Position numbers and translations under genes: made by a program | Shown here: positions 7,480 to 17,375 of the stretch, one piece after another | How positions within the stretch are numbered: the first letter of the stretch is position 1 | How the letters are laid out: each line of letters starts with the position of its first letter | The notes under the pieces: generated by a model | Seen by the model: the letters and a program-made list of their open reading frames with translations, nothing else | Database searches by the model: none | What the model was told of the DNA's origin: nothing | Assembly: GCF_900099815.1 (NCBI RefSeq) | Contig: NZ_FNCW01000013.1 | Location: 1-64,000 of the forward strand | Source: Psychroflexus sediminis | GTDB lineage: Bacteria; Bacteroidota; Bacteroidia; Flavobacteriales; Flavobacteriaceae | Direction: 5' to 3' | DNA length: 64,000 nucleotides

Positions 7480-8853
7480 TTAGCCAGAGACATGAATCAT
7501 CAATTTTTCTAAATTGCAGTTGCTTTGCTCGCCAGTAGCCATATTTTTAAGATTATACACTTGATTTTGCATTTCGCGACCACCAGCTAAAACCACGTAA
7601 GGAATAGAGCGTTTATCGGCATAAGACATCTGTTTTTTCATCTTTGCAGCATCTGGATAAAGCTCTGCTGCAATATGATTTTTTCTTAATGCTTGTATTG
7701 CTTTTAAGGCATATAAAGCTTCTTCATCTCCAAAGTTGATGAATAATAATTTTGTGGTCTCTTCTACAGTTTTTGGAAATAGGTTCAATTCTTCCAAAAC
7801 CAAATAAATTCGATCCAAACCAAAGGAAATACCAACGCCACTCATATTTTTTAAGCCGAAGATGCCAGTCAAGTCATCATATCTTCCACCTCCCCCGATG
7901 GAACCCATTTTTACATTGGGAGGAGCAGAAATTTCAAAAATAGCTCCTGTGTAATAATTGAGTCCGCGTGCAAGTGTGACATCCAGATCTAATTTTGCGG
8001 TTTTAAGCGGTAATTCCTGTAAGGCTTTCTGAATAAATTCAAGTTCTTCTATTCCTTTTTGACCGATTTTAGAATGGGACAATAAAGATTTTAAAAGATT
8101 GATTTTTGTTTCGAAATCATCTTTCAAATTAAAAATAGGCTTGATGTTTTCTATGGCAGATTCAGAAATACCTTTCTCCAGCATTTCTTTTTTAACTCCT
8201 TCTTCTCCAATTTTATCGAGTTTATCCAAGGCCACTGTAAAATCGATAAGTTTATCGCTTTCTCCAATCACTTCAGCGAGTCCGGAAAGAATTTTTCGAT
8301 TGTTGATTTTGATGCTGACACCTTTTAGATTCAAACTGGTAAATACAGCATCATAGAGCTGGATAAACTCGACTTCCTGCCACAAACTATCGCTACCAAT
8401 CACGTCGGCATCGCATTGCGTAAATTCTCTAAACCTTCCTTTCTGTGGACGATCTGCTCTAAATACATTTTGAATTTGGTAGCGCTTAAAAGGAAAATCA
8501 ATATCGTTTTGATGCTGAACCACATACCTGGCAAAAGGAACCGTAAGATCGTACTTGAGGGCTTTTTCCGTAATAGAGGATGATAATCTTAAACTATCTT
8601 TCTTTTCATAAACAGCAGTATCAACTTTCTTTAAAAAATCCCCGGAATTTAAAATTTTAAAAATCAGGCGATCACCTTCATCTCCATATTTACCCATTAA
8701 GGTATCAGAGTTTTCGAAAGTAGGGGTTTCAATAGGTTGAAAACCAAAATCTTTGAAATGCTGTTGAATCGTGGAAATGATATAGTTTCGCTTGCTGACT
8801 TCTATCGGTGAAAAATCTCTGGTTCCTTTGGGTATTGACGCCTGACTTGCCAT
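7480..8853 (-). CDS. hisS: Histidyl-tRNA synthetase
   Basis: A 457-residue class II aminoacyl-tRNA synthetase that charges tRNA-His. It begins with IPKGTRDFSPIE, contains the motif 2 region FREFTQCDADVIGS, and the histidine-binding signature LARGLNYYTGAIFEI followed by GSIGGGGRYDDL. The anticodon-binding domain follows (LLFINFGDEEALYALKAIQALRK onward). The length is normal. It lies 36 bases downstream of the DUF6495 gene on the same strand, so the two are probably co-transcribed. Confidence 0.96.
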   Translation of the reverse strand: MASQASIPKGTRDFSPIEVSKRNYIISTIQQHFKDFGFQPIETPTFENSDTLMGKYGDEGDRLIFKILNSGDFLKKVDTAVYEKKDSLRLSSSITEKALKYDLTVPFARYVVQHQNDIDFPFKRYQIQNVFRADRPQKGRFREFTQCDADVIGSDSLWQEVEFIQLYDAVFTSLNLKGVSIKINNRKILSGLAEVIGESDKLIDFTVALDKLDKIGEEGVKKEMLEKGISESAIENIKPIFNLKDDFETKINLLKSLLSHSKIGQKGIEELEFIQKALQELPLKTAKLDLDVTLARGLNYYTGAIFEISAPPNVKMGSIGGGGRYDDLTGIFGLKNMSGVGISFGLDRIYLVLEELNLFPKTVEETTKLLFINFGDEEALYALKAIQALRKNHIAAELYPDAAKMKKQMSYADKRSIPYVVLAGGREMQNQVYNLKNMATGEQSNCNLEKLMIHVSG

Positions 8854-8889
8854 GTTGTATATTAAAATTATAAAAATGCTAAAATAAAT

Positions 8890-9363
8890 TTACTTTTCTA
8901 CCATCGCATTAAAATACTGGTAAAGTTTGCCTTTAGTGATATGAGCACCTTGCTTTATGAGAGCAAAAATATCTTTATTTCTATCTTCACTTAAAGCTTT
9001 AGTGGAAGTGTAAATTTGAATATCATCATTCAATAAGTTATCTCTAAGCCACTGAAACCCTTCTTTGGTATTGATATCCACAGCTTCATTCTCAATTTTA
9101 ATCCCAATCAAATTAATGTGTTGATCTGTAAATTCAAATAAAAAGAGCTGCTGTGGAGAAAAATGTTCAAGATAATTAACTTTATTGAGGACACCTTCCC
9201 AAACTAGATCGCTAAACACGTCGAGTTCATCTTCAGCAACTTGTGGTTTATGGGTTTTAATATCCTCCCATTCCTCTTTAGTTATAGATTGGCTTGCCAA
9301 AAAATTGATGAATTCTTTGTGCATCTCTTTGAATTGTTCCTGTGTAAGTCTTTCGTATTTCAT
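8890..9363 (-). CDS. DUF6495-like conserved protein
   Basis: A 157-residue cytosolic protein beginning MKYERLTQEQFKEMHKEF. The pattern EELDVFSDLVWEGVL-like (here AEDELDVFSDLVWEGVL) and the end ITKGKLYQYFNAMV recall the DUF6495 family of Flavobacteriia; the assignment is from memory of the family and was not searched. No catalytic motif is evident. It precedes hisS on the same strand with a short gap. A -7-like CAAAAATA (minus-strand TATTTTTG) lies at 9369-9376, just before the start, without a good -33. Confidence 0.7.
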   Translation of the reverse strand: MKYERLTQEQFKEMHKEFINFLASQSITKEEWEDIKTHKPQVAEDELDVFSDLVWEGVLNKVNYLEHFSPQQLFLFEFTDQHINLIGIKIENEAVDINTKEGFQWLRDNLLNDDIQIYTSTKALSEDRNKDIFALIKQGAHITKGKLYQYFNAMVEK

Positions 9364-9380
9364 AAATGCAAAAATAAAAA

Positions 9381-9408
9381 AAGATCGGCAGAAGCTCTAC
9401 CGATCTTT
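9381..9408 (-). terminator. Terminator after the TonB-dependent receptor
   Basis: GATCGG at 9383-9388 pairs with CCGATC at 9400-9405, with an inner AGA/TCT pair set. Read on the minus strand it runs into a T-rich tract, so it ends the receptor transcript before the DUF6495 gene. Confidence 0.85.
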
Positions 9409-9429
9409 CAAATGAAACTTAGAATATCT

Positions 9430-12400
9430 TTAGAAAATATATCTTAGGCCAACCTGCATTCTCCAACGAGAAATTAAACTGGTATTGACCGCAAATGAAT
9501 CTACTCTATTTTCACTAAAAGTGTAGACAGGTTCATTGGTTTGTGAATCTACAGTCACACCAATTGGTTGTTGGTTAAATGGTTCCTGAACGATACCCCA
9601 ATCAGAATTGATAAGGTTTCCAAAGTTCAAAATATCCAAACTCAACTGAATCGTATTGGTCTTATCGCCAGAAACTTTAAAGTTATAATCCTGTAAAACT
9701 CTTAGGTCTACAGTACTTCTCCAGGGTGCTAAAGCGCCGTATCTCTCAAAGTAACTACCTCTATTATCTCTTAAATAATCATTATTTTCAATAAAAGCAT
9801 TAAAAGCATCTGCTTGTCCTGCACCTGTAAACTGCATTTGTAACAATTCCTGCTCGGTAGGAATATAAATAAGATCATTGATATTGGAGCCATCGTTATT
9901 GATGTCACCACCGTAAGTATAATTATAGCGTCCGCCTTTGGCGTATTCTATAAAACTAGAGACTGTAGTGGCCCATTGGTTTTGTGACCCATATTGCCAG
10001 TTTTTAGAGATGACAGCAATAAATCTATGAGTATCTCCATATTTTGAAAAGCCAAGAACGTCCTGGTTTGCATTTCCTACAACCGGGTTGAATGTAAATG
10101 CATCACCAGTAATTTCGGCTTCAATAGAATTCACATCTTTAGCATTTAAATAACTGTAGGAAGTGCTAATGTAAAGCCCATTATCAAAGTTCTTTTTAAG
10201 GGTTCCAACAAGATTATAAATTCTTCCTTTGTCAGAATTTGTAAAAACGAAAGCACTGTTTTCACCTTTATCAGAAGCAGCATAAACAGCTCTACCATCT
10301 GCGCCATTCAGTGTTTCTGAAGGGGGCTGTAATCCCCAATTTTGTACGTGAGCAGCATTGATGTCTTTGGTGTAAGAAAGGTCGGTAGAAGCAATGATTC
10401 CATTTTCAAATTTATAATCCAGCCCCAGGTTGGATCTCCATACCTGTGGAAATCTGAAATCTGGATCTACAATCTGAAAAAACGTCTGATCGGCACCAGT
10501 CACCTGATTCCCAATCCAAACAAAAGGTAATCGACCTGTAAACACACCTGTTCCACCTCTTACCTGCAAGGTTTTATCATCTCTGACGTCCCAGTTAAAA
10601 CCAAGTCTTGGAGAAATTAAAACTTCATCCGTTGGCAACTGAGTGGAGTTAAGCCTTGTTTCTGAATTGGTTTCAGGATCAAAATAAACCGTACTAGGAT
10701 CTACGGAAGCCCCGTTATCTGTTTCAATAAATTCACGGATATTTTCATCGGTATCAAAATACATCGGCTTGTCGAATCTTACGCCGTAAGTCAGTTTAAA
10801 ATTATCAGTCATACTCCATTCATCCTGAGCATAAAATGACAATTGACCTACATTGGTTTCTGCAAGTCTCCATCCTCCGTCGTTTCCAACACCATTGGCG
10901 TTCCTTGATTCAAAAACGTTTTGCGCATAGGTTAAATTTCTAGCGATGGCACTCTGGTCTCCGGCATTGGCATCAGCTAGAAAGGCCTCTACAGAGGGAT
11001 AAGCTCTGAAGGTTCCATAATATCCGTTGGGATTCCCAAAGTTGTCGTAAGCCGCCAAATTGAATGAATTATCAAATTCAAAGCGCTCAAAAGCTGCTCC
11101 GATGGTAATGGAATGATCTCCAACAAAAATGTTGAAGTTATTGGTGACCTGAAATACCTTTTGCTGCAGTTCATTATTGATTGAAAAAGGCTCGTGTCCT
11201 GCGATGATGTAATTAGACCCACTCCCATCCTGAATGGTAATGGGGGGAGCAGGAGAAGAAAACGGATTTCTAAAGTCGTCAAAATGGGTAAATCCCGCCT
11301 GAAACTTATTGGAGTATTTATTACCGAAACTTGAATTTAATTCAAATTGAACGGAGTTCAGGTTGTTGTTAATTTCGTATCCGGAATTTTCAAACTGAAT
11401 GACTGAAGGACTTGGTCCTCTGAATCCTAACGCGGTTCTATTGGCTGGGTTATCTTTTGAGGCTCTCAAGAAGTTGTAAATAAGTGCCGCTTTATGATTT
11501 TGATCAATGTTCCAATCCAGTTTTAAAATACCTTTTGTGGATTCAGAATTATAATTGAAATTTTCAAATCTTCCAGTATCATACCCCAAATCTGAAAGGG
11601 CATTAGACACAGCAACCATGTCTGAAGCCAGGACTCTGGATTCGTTGATTGCTCCGGTTCCTCTATTGGGAGCAAAAGGCGAACCTAAATCTGTCCTATC
11701 GTCTTTTTCAAAATTGGCAAAAAAGAAGAGTTTGTTTTCAATAATTGGTCCACCCACGCTGACGCCATATTGAATTTGTTCCAAATCATTTCTTGGGACA
11801 TCCTGACCTTTAATTTCACCGCCTGTCATATCTTCATTTCTAAAAAAACTGTAGGCTGTCGCTTTAAAGGTGTTATCACCACTTTTGGTAACAGCATTAA
11901 CGGAAGCACCGGTAAATCCGGATAAAGTCACATCGTAAGGCGCTGTGGTTACTTTGATTTGTTCAATGGCATCCAGAGAAATGGGCTGAGCCCCGGTTTG
12001 TCCTCCGGGAGTTGGAGAGTCCAGGCCAAAAGGATTATTGAAAACGGCTCCATCCAGGCTAAAATTGTTGAATTGGTCATTTCTACCACCAAAGGAATTG
12101 CCACTAGCCGTAGGTTCCAGTCTTGTGAAATCCTGTGCAGATCTGGAAATGGTAGGAAGTCGTTTTAGGTCCTTGCTGGTGATTTGAGTAGCTGCTCCGG
12201 TTCTCTCACTGGAGAAAGTAGGATTGTCAGAAACCGTAATTAAGACTTCATCCAATGCATTGGAAGTCGTTACCAGTGTGATATCGATATTGTAAGTTTC
12301 CCCTAGGTCGAGAGTTATATTATCCAAAATTTTGGTCTCGAAGCCAACGTAACTTATGTTAACCCGGTAAGGTCCTCCAATTCTCATGTTATTCAATCGG

Positions 12401-12594
12401 AATCTCCCATCTATATTAGTCATAGCTCCATATACAGAACCTGTGGGCAAATGTGTAGCAACCACATTTGCTCCGGGCAAGGTGATTCCCTGATCATCCT
12501 TTACAAGGCCAGACATAGTTGCCGTAGTCACCTGAGCTGTAACAGCAGACATACTCATTAAGAACAGTAAAATTAAAACGTAATTTTTTTTCAT
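9430..12594 (-). CDS. Oar-like TonB-dependent outer-membrane receptor
   Basis: A 1054-residue outer-membrane protein. The order is signal peptide (cut near AVTAQ, residue 21), a carboxypeptidase-regulatory-like beta-sandwich (SGLVKDDQGITLPGANVVA through YVGFETK, about 28-105), a plug domain (about 130-260, with RSAQDFTRLEPTASG and SLDAIEQIKVTTAPYDV), and a long 22-strand-type barrel that ends in the aromatic RMQVGLRYIF. This is the Oar/TonB receptor layout without a partner SusD. The substrate is unknown; related proteins import peptides, siderophores or glycans. It lies 85 bases after rplI, with the rpl terminator between them, and no strong promoter was found there. Confidence 0.92.
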   Translation of the reverse strand: MKKNYVLILLFLMSMSAVTAQVTTATMSGLVKDDQGITLPGANVVATHLPTGSVYGAMTNIDGRFRLNNMRIGGPYRVNISYVGFETKILDNITLDLGETYNIDITLVTTSNALDEVLITVSDNPTFSSERTGAATQITSKDLKRLPTISRSAQDFTRLEPTASGNSFGGRNDQFNNFSLDGAVFNNPFGLDSPTPGGQTGAQPISLDAIEQIKVTTAPYDVTLSGFTGASVNAVTKSGDNTFKATAYSFFRNEDMTGGEIKGQDVPRNDLEQIQYGVSVGGPIIENKLFFFANFEKDDRTDLGSPFAPNRGTGAINESRVLASDMVAVSNALSDLGYDTGRFENFNYNSESTKGILKLDWNIDQNHKAALIYNFLRASKDNPANRTALGFRGPSPSVIQFENSGYEINNNLNSVQFELNSSFGNKYSNKFQAGFTHFDDFRNPFSSPAPPITIQDGSGSNYIIAGHEPFSINNELQQKVFQVTNNFNIFVGDHSITIGAAFERFEFDNSFNLAAYDNFGNPNGYYGTFRAYPSVEAFLADANAGDQSAIARNLTYAQNVFESRNANGVGNDGGWRLAETNVGQLSFYAQDEWSMTDNFKLTYGVRFDKPMYFDTDENIREFIETDNGASVDPSTVYFDPETNSETRLNSTQLPTDEVLISPRLGFNWDVRDDKTLQVRGGTGVFTGRLPFVWIGNQVTGADQTFFQIVDPDFRFPQVWRSNLGLDYKFENGIIASTDLSYTKDINAAHVQNWGLQPPSETLNGADGRAVYAASDKGENSAFVFTNSDKGRIYNLVGTLKKNFDNGLYISTSYSYLNAKDVNSIEAEITGDAFTFNPVVGNANQDVLGFSKYGDTHRFIAVISKNWQYGSQNQWATTVSSFIEYAKGGRYNYTYGGDINNDGSNINDLIYIPTEQELLQMQFTGAGQADAFNAFIENNDYLRDNRGSYFERYGALAPWRSTVDLRVLQDYNFKVSGDKTNTIQLSLDILNFGNLINSDWGIVQEPFNQQPIGVTVDSQTNEPVYTFSENRVDSFAVNTSLISRWRMQVGLRYIF

Positions 12595-12625
12595 ATTAAG
12601 ATTTGTTGAGTGTTATAAAAAAGAA

Positions 12626-12653
12626 AAAAGCTGCCCATTCAAGGACAGCTTTT
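12626..12653 (-). terminator. Terminator of the rpsF-rpsR-rplI operon
   Basis: AAAAGCTG at 12626-12633 pairs with CAGCTTTT at 12646-12653, with two more G-C pairs across a bulged base. Read on the minus strand it leads into a T-rich tract. Confidence 0.8.
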
Positions 12654-12679
12654 AAAATAAAGTTTAGTGTTAGATGCAT

Positions 12680-13129
12680 TTAGCTTTCTTCAACAACATC
12701 AAAAGTGAAATCTAAAATCACATCTCTGTGAAATCTCAATTTTGCTTCGTATTGACCTAAACGTTTAATGTTTCCACCTAAGATAGTAATGTACTTTTTG
12801 TCGATATCCACATCATGCTTTTTCAACTCTTCACTAAGGTCGCCAGCGGTAATACTTCCAAAAAGTTTATCACCAGCACCTGCCTTAGAAGGTATTTTTA
12901 TGTCAAGCTCTTTTGCTCTCTCAGATAACGTATTAGCCTCTTCAATGACTTTCTTTTCTTTGTAAACGCGCTGCTTAAGGTTTTCTGCCAAAACTTTCTT
13001 TGCTGAAGGCGTTGCAAGTACTGCAAGACCCTGAGGGATTAAAAAGTTACGACCATATCCATTTTTAACAGATACCAAGTCATCGGCAAAACCAAGTTTT
13101 TCAACGTCTTTTTTAAGTATAATTTCCAT
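12680..13129 (-). CDS. rplI: Large ribosomal subunit protein bL9
   Basis: A 149-residue ribosomal protein that binds 23S rRNA. The N-terminal domain is MEIILKKDVEKLGFADDLVSVKNGYGRNFLIP (conserved GYGRNFLIP), followed by a long connecting helix and the C-terminal domain beginning near IKIPSKAGAGDKLFGSIT. The length is normal. It is the last gene of rpsF-rpsR-rplI, followed by a terminator. Confidence 0.97.
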   Translation of the reverse strand: MEIILKKDVEKLGFADDLVSVKNGYGRNFLIPQGLAVLATPSAKKVLAENLKQRVYKEKKVIEEANTLSERAKELDIKIPSKAGAGDKLFGSITAGDLSEELKKHDVDIDKKYITILGGNIKRLGQYEAKLRFHRDVILDFTFDVVEES

Positions 13130-13141
13130 TTTTTTGCCTTT

Positions 13142-13438
13142 TTATTTTAATAAATCACCTACGTATGGCATCAAAGCTAAGTGGCGTGAACGCTTGATAG
13201 CCTGAGATACTTTTCTTTGGTATTTTAAAGAGGTTCCTGTTAAACGTCTTGGTAAAATTTTACCTTGCTCGTTTACAAATTCCATCAAGAAGTCAGCATT
13301 TTTGTAATCTACATACTTAATGCCAGCTCTTTTAAAACGACAAAAGCGGGTTTTACTTTTAGTTTCAATGTCTAACGGGGTTAGGTATCTAATCTCACCG
13401 TCATTTTTTCCTTTCGATTGTTCTTCAATTGTTGCCAT
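13142..13438 (-). CDS. rpsR: Small ribosomal subunit protein bS18
   Basis: A 98-residue ribosomal protein. The conserved core runs from [20 protein letters not shown] to [20 protein letters not shown] and RHLALMPYV. The N-terminal about 25 residues are charged, as is usual in Bacteroidota. It lies between rpsF (2-base gap) and rplI (12-base gap) on the same strand, the conserved order. Confidence 0.97.
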   Translation of the reverse strand: MATIEEQSKGKNDGEIRYLTPLDIETKSKTRFCRFKRAGIKYVDYKNADFLMEFVNEQGKILPRRLTGTSLKYQRKVSQAIKRSRHLALMPYVGDLLK

Positions 13439-13440
13439 AA

Positions 13441-13779
13441 TTACGCGCCAGTTTTAATTCGTTTAACTCGTTCTTTAGCCCAATCAATAGCATGTTTGTC
13501 TAATGCAACGGTCAAATAACGCATCATTCTCTCGTCTCTTCTAAACATAACTTCTAAAGGCTCGATGGTTGCTCCATCTACTGTGTACTCAAATAAGTGG
13601 TAAAATCCACTCTTCTTGTGCTGGATTGGGTAAGCCAATTTTTTTAGGCCCCAATCTTCTTTGTTTACCATCTTTGCACCTTTCGAAACCAGAAAATCTT
13701 CGTATTTCTTTACTGTTTCCTTTATCTGTTCTTCAGATAAAACGGGATTCAAGATGAAAACAGTTTCATAATGATTCAT
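13441..13779 (-). CDS. rpsF: Small ribosomal subunit protein bS6
   Basis: A 112-residue ribosomal protein that pairs with bS18 in the 30S platform. It begins [21 protein letters not shown] and contains [22 protein letters not shown] and [19 protein letters not shown], the family signature. It is the first gene of the operon, with a promoter at 13806-13836. Confidence 0.97.
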   Translation of the reverse strand: MNHYETVFILNPVLSEEQIKETVKKYEDFLVSKGAKMVNKEDWGLKKLAYPIQHKKSGFYHLFEYTVDGATIEPLEVMFRRDERMMRYLTVALDKHAIDWAKERVKRIKTGA

Positions 13780-13805
13780 AAATATTTGTTTTAATTTAAT
13801 GCCTG

Positions 13806-13836
13806 CAAAAGTACAACTTATTCTTAATATTGCAAA
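13806..13836 (-). promoter_or_regulatory. Promoter of the rpsF operon
   Basis: Read on the minus strand, TTTG at 13833-13836 is the -33 element and TACTTTTG at 13806-13813 the -7 element, 19 bases apart. It leaves a leader of about 20-25 bases before the rpsF start. Confidence 0.8.
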
Positions 13837-13919
13837 CCCCTTGTCTTGATATATTTTAGCTATTATTCTTCATATCCATTTCAAACTTTTATCTTTACTC
13901 AAAAATCATTCAAACACCT

Positions 13920-14576
13920 ATGAATACTTATATAGATCATACTTTATTAACTGCCGATACCACTTTAAAACAAATACATAACCTCTGTGAGGAAGCTATC
14001 GCCTACAAATTTGCGACTGTATGCATCAACTCCAGTTATGTTGAATCTGCCGCAGAAATTCTTAAAGACTCAGATGTTAAGGTTTGTACTGTCGTAGGTT
14101 TTCCACTAGGTGCGTCTTCAACCAAAGCTAAAGTTGAGGAAGCCCAACAAGCCATAGCTGATGGTGCTTCAGAAATAGATATGGTGATCCATCAGGGAAA
14201 ACTAAAAGCTAAAGATTACGACTATATAAAAGCTGATATCTCAGCTGTCAAAAATGCTATTGGCAGTCATACCTTAAAAGTTATTCTTGAAATCTGTAAT
14301 CTTAACGACGAAGAAATTGCCAAAGCCAGTAAAATTGCTGACACAGCCGGAGCTGATTTTGTTAAAACTTCAACTGGATTTGGAAGTCACGGGGCAACTT
14401 TAGAGGCTATTAGGATTATGAAAGCTAATATTTCCAACCACGTCCAAATCAAAGCTTCGGGTGGCATAAGAGATGCGAAAACTGCTCAACAATATATTGA
14501 GCTTGGGGTGACTAGAATTGGCGCTTCAGCAGGAATTGCCATTGTAGAGGGAACATCACCTGATTCAACTTATTAA
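13920..14576 (+). CDS. deoC: Deoxyribose-phosphate aldolase
   Basis: A 218-residue class I aldolase that splits 2-deoxyribose 5-phosphate to acetaldehyde and glyceraldehyde 3-phosphate in deoxynucleoside breakdown. DeoC signature stretches are [12 protein letters not shown], the [11 protein letters not shown] box, [18 protein letters not shown], and FVKTSTGFG, where the Lys is the Schiff-base residue; the second conserved Lys is in [11 protein letters not shown]. It is followed 11 bases on by deoD, giving a two-step salvage operon: phosphorolysis, then aldol cleavage (phosphopentomutase lies elsewhere). A near -7 match (TATCTTTA) lies at 13890-13897. Confidence 0.96.
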   Translation: MNTYIDHTLLTADTTLKQIHNLCEEAIAYKFATVCINSSYVESAAEILKDSDVKVCTVVGFPLGASSTKAKVEEAQQAIADGASEIDMVIHQGKLKAKDYDYIKADISAVKNAIGSHTLKVILEICNLNDEEIAKASKIADTAGADFVKTSTGFGSHGATLEAIRIMKANISNHVQIKASGGIRDAKTAQQYIELGVTRIGASAGIAIVEGTSPDSTY

Positions 14577-14587
14577 ATTTAACAACG

Positions 14588-15289
14588 ATGAGTGTACATA
14601 TCGACGCTAAAAAAGGCGATATCGCCGAAACTATACTTTTACCCGGAGATCCTTTGAGAGCCAAGTGGATAGCCGAAACTTTTCTTGACAATCCAACCTG
14701 CTACAATAAGGTTCGAGGCATGCTGGGTTTTACGGGTTCCTATAAAGGACAAAAAGTATCTGTGCAAGGTACCGGAATGGGAATTCCTTCCATCAGTATA
14801 TATGCGCATGAATTGATTTCCGAGTTTGGCGTAAAAAATCTTATTCGGGTTGGTAGTGCTGGTGCCATCAAAAAAGAAGTTGAGATGCGTGATGTGATTA
14901 TCGCTATGTCGGCATCTTCAAACTCTTCTTTGAACAGGAATAGATTCAAAGGTGGCGATTTTGCTCCTACGGCAAGTTTTAAACTCTTTGATAAAGCTGT
15001 TCAAACAGCTAGAAAGCTCGCTATCCCCTTTAAAGCAGGGAATGTGCTTTCGTCAGATCTATTTTACACCGACGACCCGAAAGATCATGAAATGTGGGCG
15101 GCTTTCAACGTGTTATGTGTAGAAATGGAAGCCGCAGGTTTATATTCCATAGCTTCCAAACATCAGGTCAGTGCTCTTGCCATTCTAACCATTTCAGATT
15201 CTTTAATTACTGGTGAAAAAACCTCTGCCGAAGAACGTGAATCTACTTTCAATCAAATGATCAAAATTGCCTTAGAACTTGGAGACTAA
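14588..15289 (+). CDS. deoD: Purine-nucleoside phosphorylase, DeoD type
   Basis: A 233-residue enzyme that phosphorolyses purine (deoxy)nucleosides. It begins [33 protein letters not shown] and holds the [17 protein letters not shown] and [16 protein letters not shown] signatures of hexameric DeoD; the [19 protein letters not shown] tail carries the conserved catalytic Asp region. The length is normal. It pairs with deoC upstream and overlaps the DUF1853 gene downstream by 11 bases. Confidence 0.95.
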   Translation: MSVHIDAKKGDIAETILLPGDPLRAKWIAETFLDNPTCYNKVRGMLGFTGSYKGQKVSVQGTGMGIPSISIYAHELISEFGVKNLIRVGSAGAIKKEVEMRDVIIAMSASSNSSLNRNRFKGGDFAPTASFKLFDKAVQTARKLAIPFKAGNVLSSDLFYTDDPKDHEMWAAFNVLCVEMEAAGLYSIASKHQVSALAILTISDSLITGEKTSAEERESTFNQMIKIALELGD

Positions 15290-16124
15290 AGATTCAGATC
15301 TTCAAGTATTGAACCAATACCAGGGCTTCATGAATGCGAAGTTGATGATAGATCAGCTTCCGGATTCCACTATTCCTGCTTTTGAATTTGAACGCCTGGA
15401 AGACATCAGGCAAATTGATAACTTTCCCTATGATGAAGCCAGGGTGTTTAATTTTTTAGGAAAACGAGCTGAAGTTTTTTTTAGATATTACCTTAATTTA
15501 TCCAATCGCTACGACGAGATTGCTTACAGCCTCCAAATTTTGAATGATAAAATAACTATTGGAGAATTTGATTTTCTCTGCCAAGATGTTGTTCAGAATG
15601 AAATTTTACATGTGGAATTAGTCAATAAAATCTACCTGTACGATGATAGTCTGCATGAAAATCCAGATTATTGCTGGATTGGTCCCAATAAGCGAGATCG
15701 GCTTATAGATAAATTGGACAAACTAAAATCTCAACAATTCCCACTGCTCTACCATCCAAAAGCGGAAAGCAGCTTACATAAATTTAACATCGATCCTTGG
15801 AAAGTCAAGCAGAGAATATGTTTTAAGTCTATTTTGTTTTTGCCTGAACATTGCAACATCAGGTTCTATGCCACCAATCTTGAAGCTGTCGCCGGCTATT
15901 TTTATACGCTTAGTCAATTTTTGAGTAAAAAATGGAAACATCAGTCCTTTTTTATTCCGAAGAAAATAAACTGGTTTACAGATGAAACCCGACATACCAA
16001 CTGGTATTCCTACTCTAAAGTATTACTAAAGCTGCAAGAGTTTATGGAAAATAAACAATCGGTAATGCTCTTCAGAAGAAATAAGAAAGGCGAAACCCAT
16101 AAATTTTTTGTGGTGTGGTGGTAA
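15279..16124 (+). CDS. DUF1853 family protein
   Basis: A 281-residue protein of the DUF1853 family, seen by the [26 protein letters not shown] core (about 105-130; this resembles a PD-(D/E)XK-like EFDF...E-VK arrangement, an inference only). The conserved end is [21 protein letters not shown]. The start is TTG inside deoD, overlapping it by 11 bases; a later start would lose little. The role is unknown. Co-transcription with deoC-deoD is likely from the overlap. The pseudouridine synthase gene converges three bases after its stop. Confidence 0.75.
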   Translation: METKDSDLQVLNQYQGFMNAKLMIDQLPDSTIPAFEFERLEDIRQIDNFPYDEARVFNFLGKRAEVFFRYYLNLSNRYDEIAYSLQILNDKITIGEFDFLCQDVVQNEILHVELVNKIYLYDDSLHENPDYCWIGPNKRDRLIDKLDKLKSQQFPLLYHPKAESSLHKFNIDPWKVKQRICFKSILFLPEHCNIRFYATNLEAVAGYFYTLSQFLSKKWKHQSFFIPKKINWFTDETRHTNWYSYSKVLLKLQEFMENKQSVMLFRRNKKGETHKFFVVWW

Positions 16125-16127
16125 TGC

Positions 16128-16688
16128 CTAAGACAGAGTTTGCACTTCTTCAGCCTTCATGTCTTCAATTGTTTCCTCTCCTATTCTGTAGCGAATTAGT
16201 CTTAAGGTTGGCAAACCCACTTTTGCTGTCATTTTACGCACTTGTCTGTATTTTCCTTCTGTAAGTGTAATGGAAAGCCATGATGTTGCACCGTGATCTT
16301 TTTCATTTCTGATATTTTTGGCACGTTTAGGCAATTCATTCGGAGGAGTGATTATACTGACTTTGCATGATTTGGTTTGATAAGGCTTACCATAAATACT
16401 GATTTCTAATCCTTCTGAAAGCTGAGCTAACTGCTTTTCTGTGGCAAGACCATCTACTTGAGCCCAGTATTCTTTTTCTATTCCTGTTGAAGTGATTTTG
16501 TGACTGAATTTACCATCAGTAGTTAGAAATAATAAACCTTCAGAATCTTGATCCAGGCGACCAACGGACATGATCCCTTCGGGAAAATCACCGAGTTCAC
16601 CAAGAAGTCGTTTGTTACGCCTTCGGTTTTGATTGTTTATAAACTGACTTAACATGCCGTAAGGCTTAAAAATTTTGAAATTCGCCAT
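16128..16688 (-). CDS. RNA pseudouridine synthase, RsuA/RluE type
   Basis: A 186-residue enzyme of the RsuA/RluB/RluE family that isomerises a uridine in rRNA. The catalytic motif is VGRLDQDSEGLLFLTTDG, with Asp47 as the nucleophile, followed by KEYWAQVDG and TLTEGKYRQVRKM. There is no N-terminal S4 domain, which points to the RluE subgroup (23S rRNA U2457 in E. coli). The exact target cannot be proven here. It is transcribed toward DUF1853 and divergently from the Crp gene, with a short shared upstream region. Confidence 0.88.
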   Translation of the reverse strand: MANFKIFKPYGMLSQFINNQNRRRNKRLLGELGDFPEGIMSVGRLDQDSEGLLFLTTDGKFSHKITSTGIEKEYWAQVDGLATEKQLAQLSEGLEISIYGKPYQTKSCKVSIITPPNELPKRAKNIRNEKDHGATSWLSITLTEGKYRQVRKMTAKVGLPTLRLIRYRIGEETIEDMKAEEVQTLS

Positions 16689-16736
16689 CTAAACAGGACT
16701 TTGGTTTTATATTTATGCAAAAATACAATTAAGAAT

Positions 16737-17372
16737 ATGCTGGAAGAAATTAAAAAGAACTACGGTCATTTATTTGAAGAAGAACTGCTTCAAGAGATCA
16801 AAGACATAGGAGTTTTAAAAACAGTAAGTGCTGGTGATGAGTTGATAAGGACTGGTCAATATTTATCGGCTATGCCCCTGCTTATTGACGGAGTCATAAA
16901 AGTAATGCGAGAAGATGAAGATGGCTTTGAACTCATGCTTTACTTTTTAGAAAAAGGAGAGACATGCGCTATGACCTTATCGTGTTGCACAGGGTCTGCA
17001 GTCAGCGAAATACGAGCCGTGGCAGAGACAGATTCTAAATTGTTGATGATTCCTGTTGAAAAAATGGAAGAATGGCTGGGTAAATATAAATCATGGAGAA
17101 ATTTTATTTTTGACAGCTATCACCAGCGCCTCATGGAAGTTCTAGCGACAATTGACAACATAGCTTTCAAAAAAATGGATGAGCGTTTACTTGAATATTT
17201 GAAAAACAAATCTAAATATTACAAGGATTCTGAAATCAAAGTTACACATCAAGATATTGCTTTCGATCTTCACACCAGTCGTGTAGTCGTTTCAAGACTT
17301 TTAAAACAGCTTGAAAAAACCAATCGCATAAAATTGAACAGGAATTCGATAAAGTTAATCGATATCGATTAA
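16737..17372 (+). CDS. Crp/Fnr family transcriptional regulator with three cysteines
   Basis: A 211-residue regulator. The cNMP-binding-like N-terminal domain (about 20-120) is followed by a dimer helix and a winged helix (KVTHQDIAFDLHTSRVVVSRLLKQLEKTN, about 165-195) with the DNA-reading helix TSRVVVSRLLK. The sensory half has Cys77, Cys83 and Cys84 in ETCAMTLSCCTG; these could sense thiol or persulfide chemistry (an inference). ATG at 16737 is chosen because the frame's upstream extension to 16701 uses a poor start. It sits just before the HMA and persulfide-dioxygenase genes on the same strand and is their likely regulator; see the dyad at 17376-17389. Confidence 0.85.
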   Translation: MLEEIKKNYGHLFEEELLQEIKDIGVLKTVSAGDELIRTGQYLSAMPLLIDGVIKVMREDEDGFELMLYFLEKGETCAMTLSCCTGSAVSEIRAVAETDSKLLMIPVEKMEEWLGKYKSWRNFIFDSYHQRLMEVLATIDNIAFKKMDERLLEYLKNKSKYYKDSEIKVTHQDIAFDLHTSRVVVSRLLKQLEKTNRIKLNRNSIKLIDID

Positions 17373-17375
17373 TGC

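Noticed and set aside
11555-11773. Open frames opposite the TonB receptor (also 10342-10530 and 11959-12168)
   Set aside because: They are antisense shadows of a well-supported receptor gene; the translations show no domain, signal peptide or start context.
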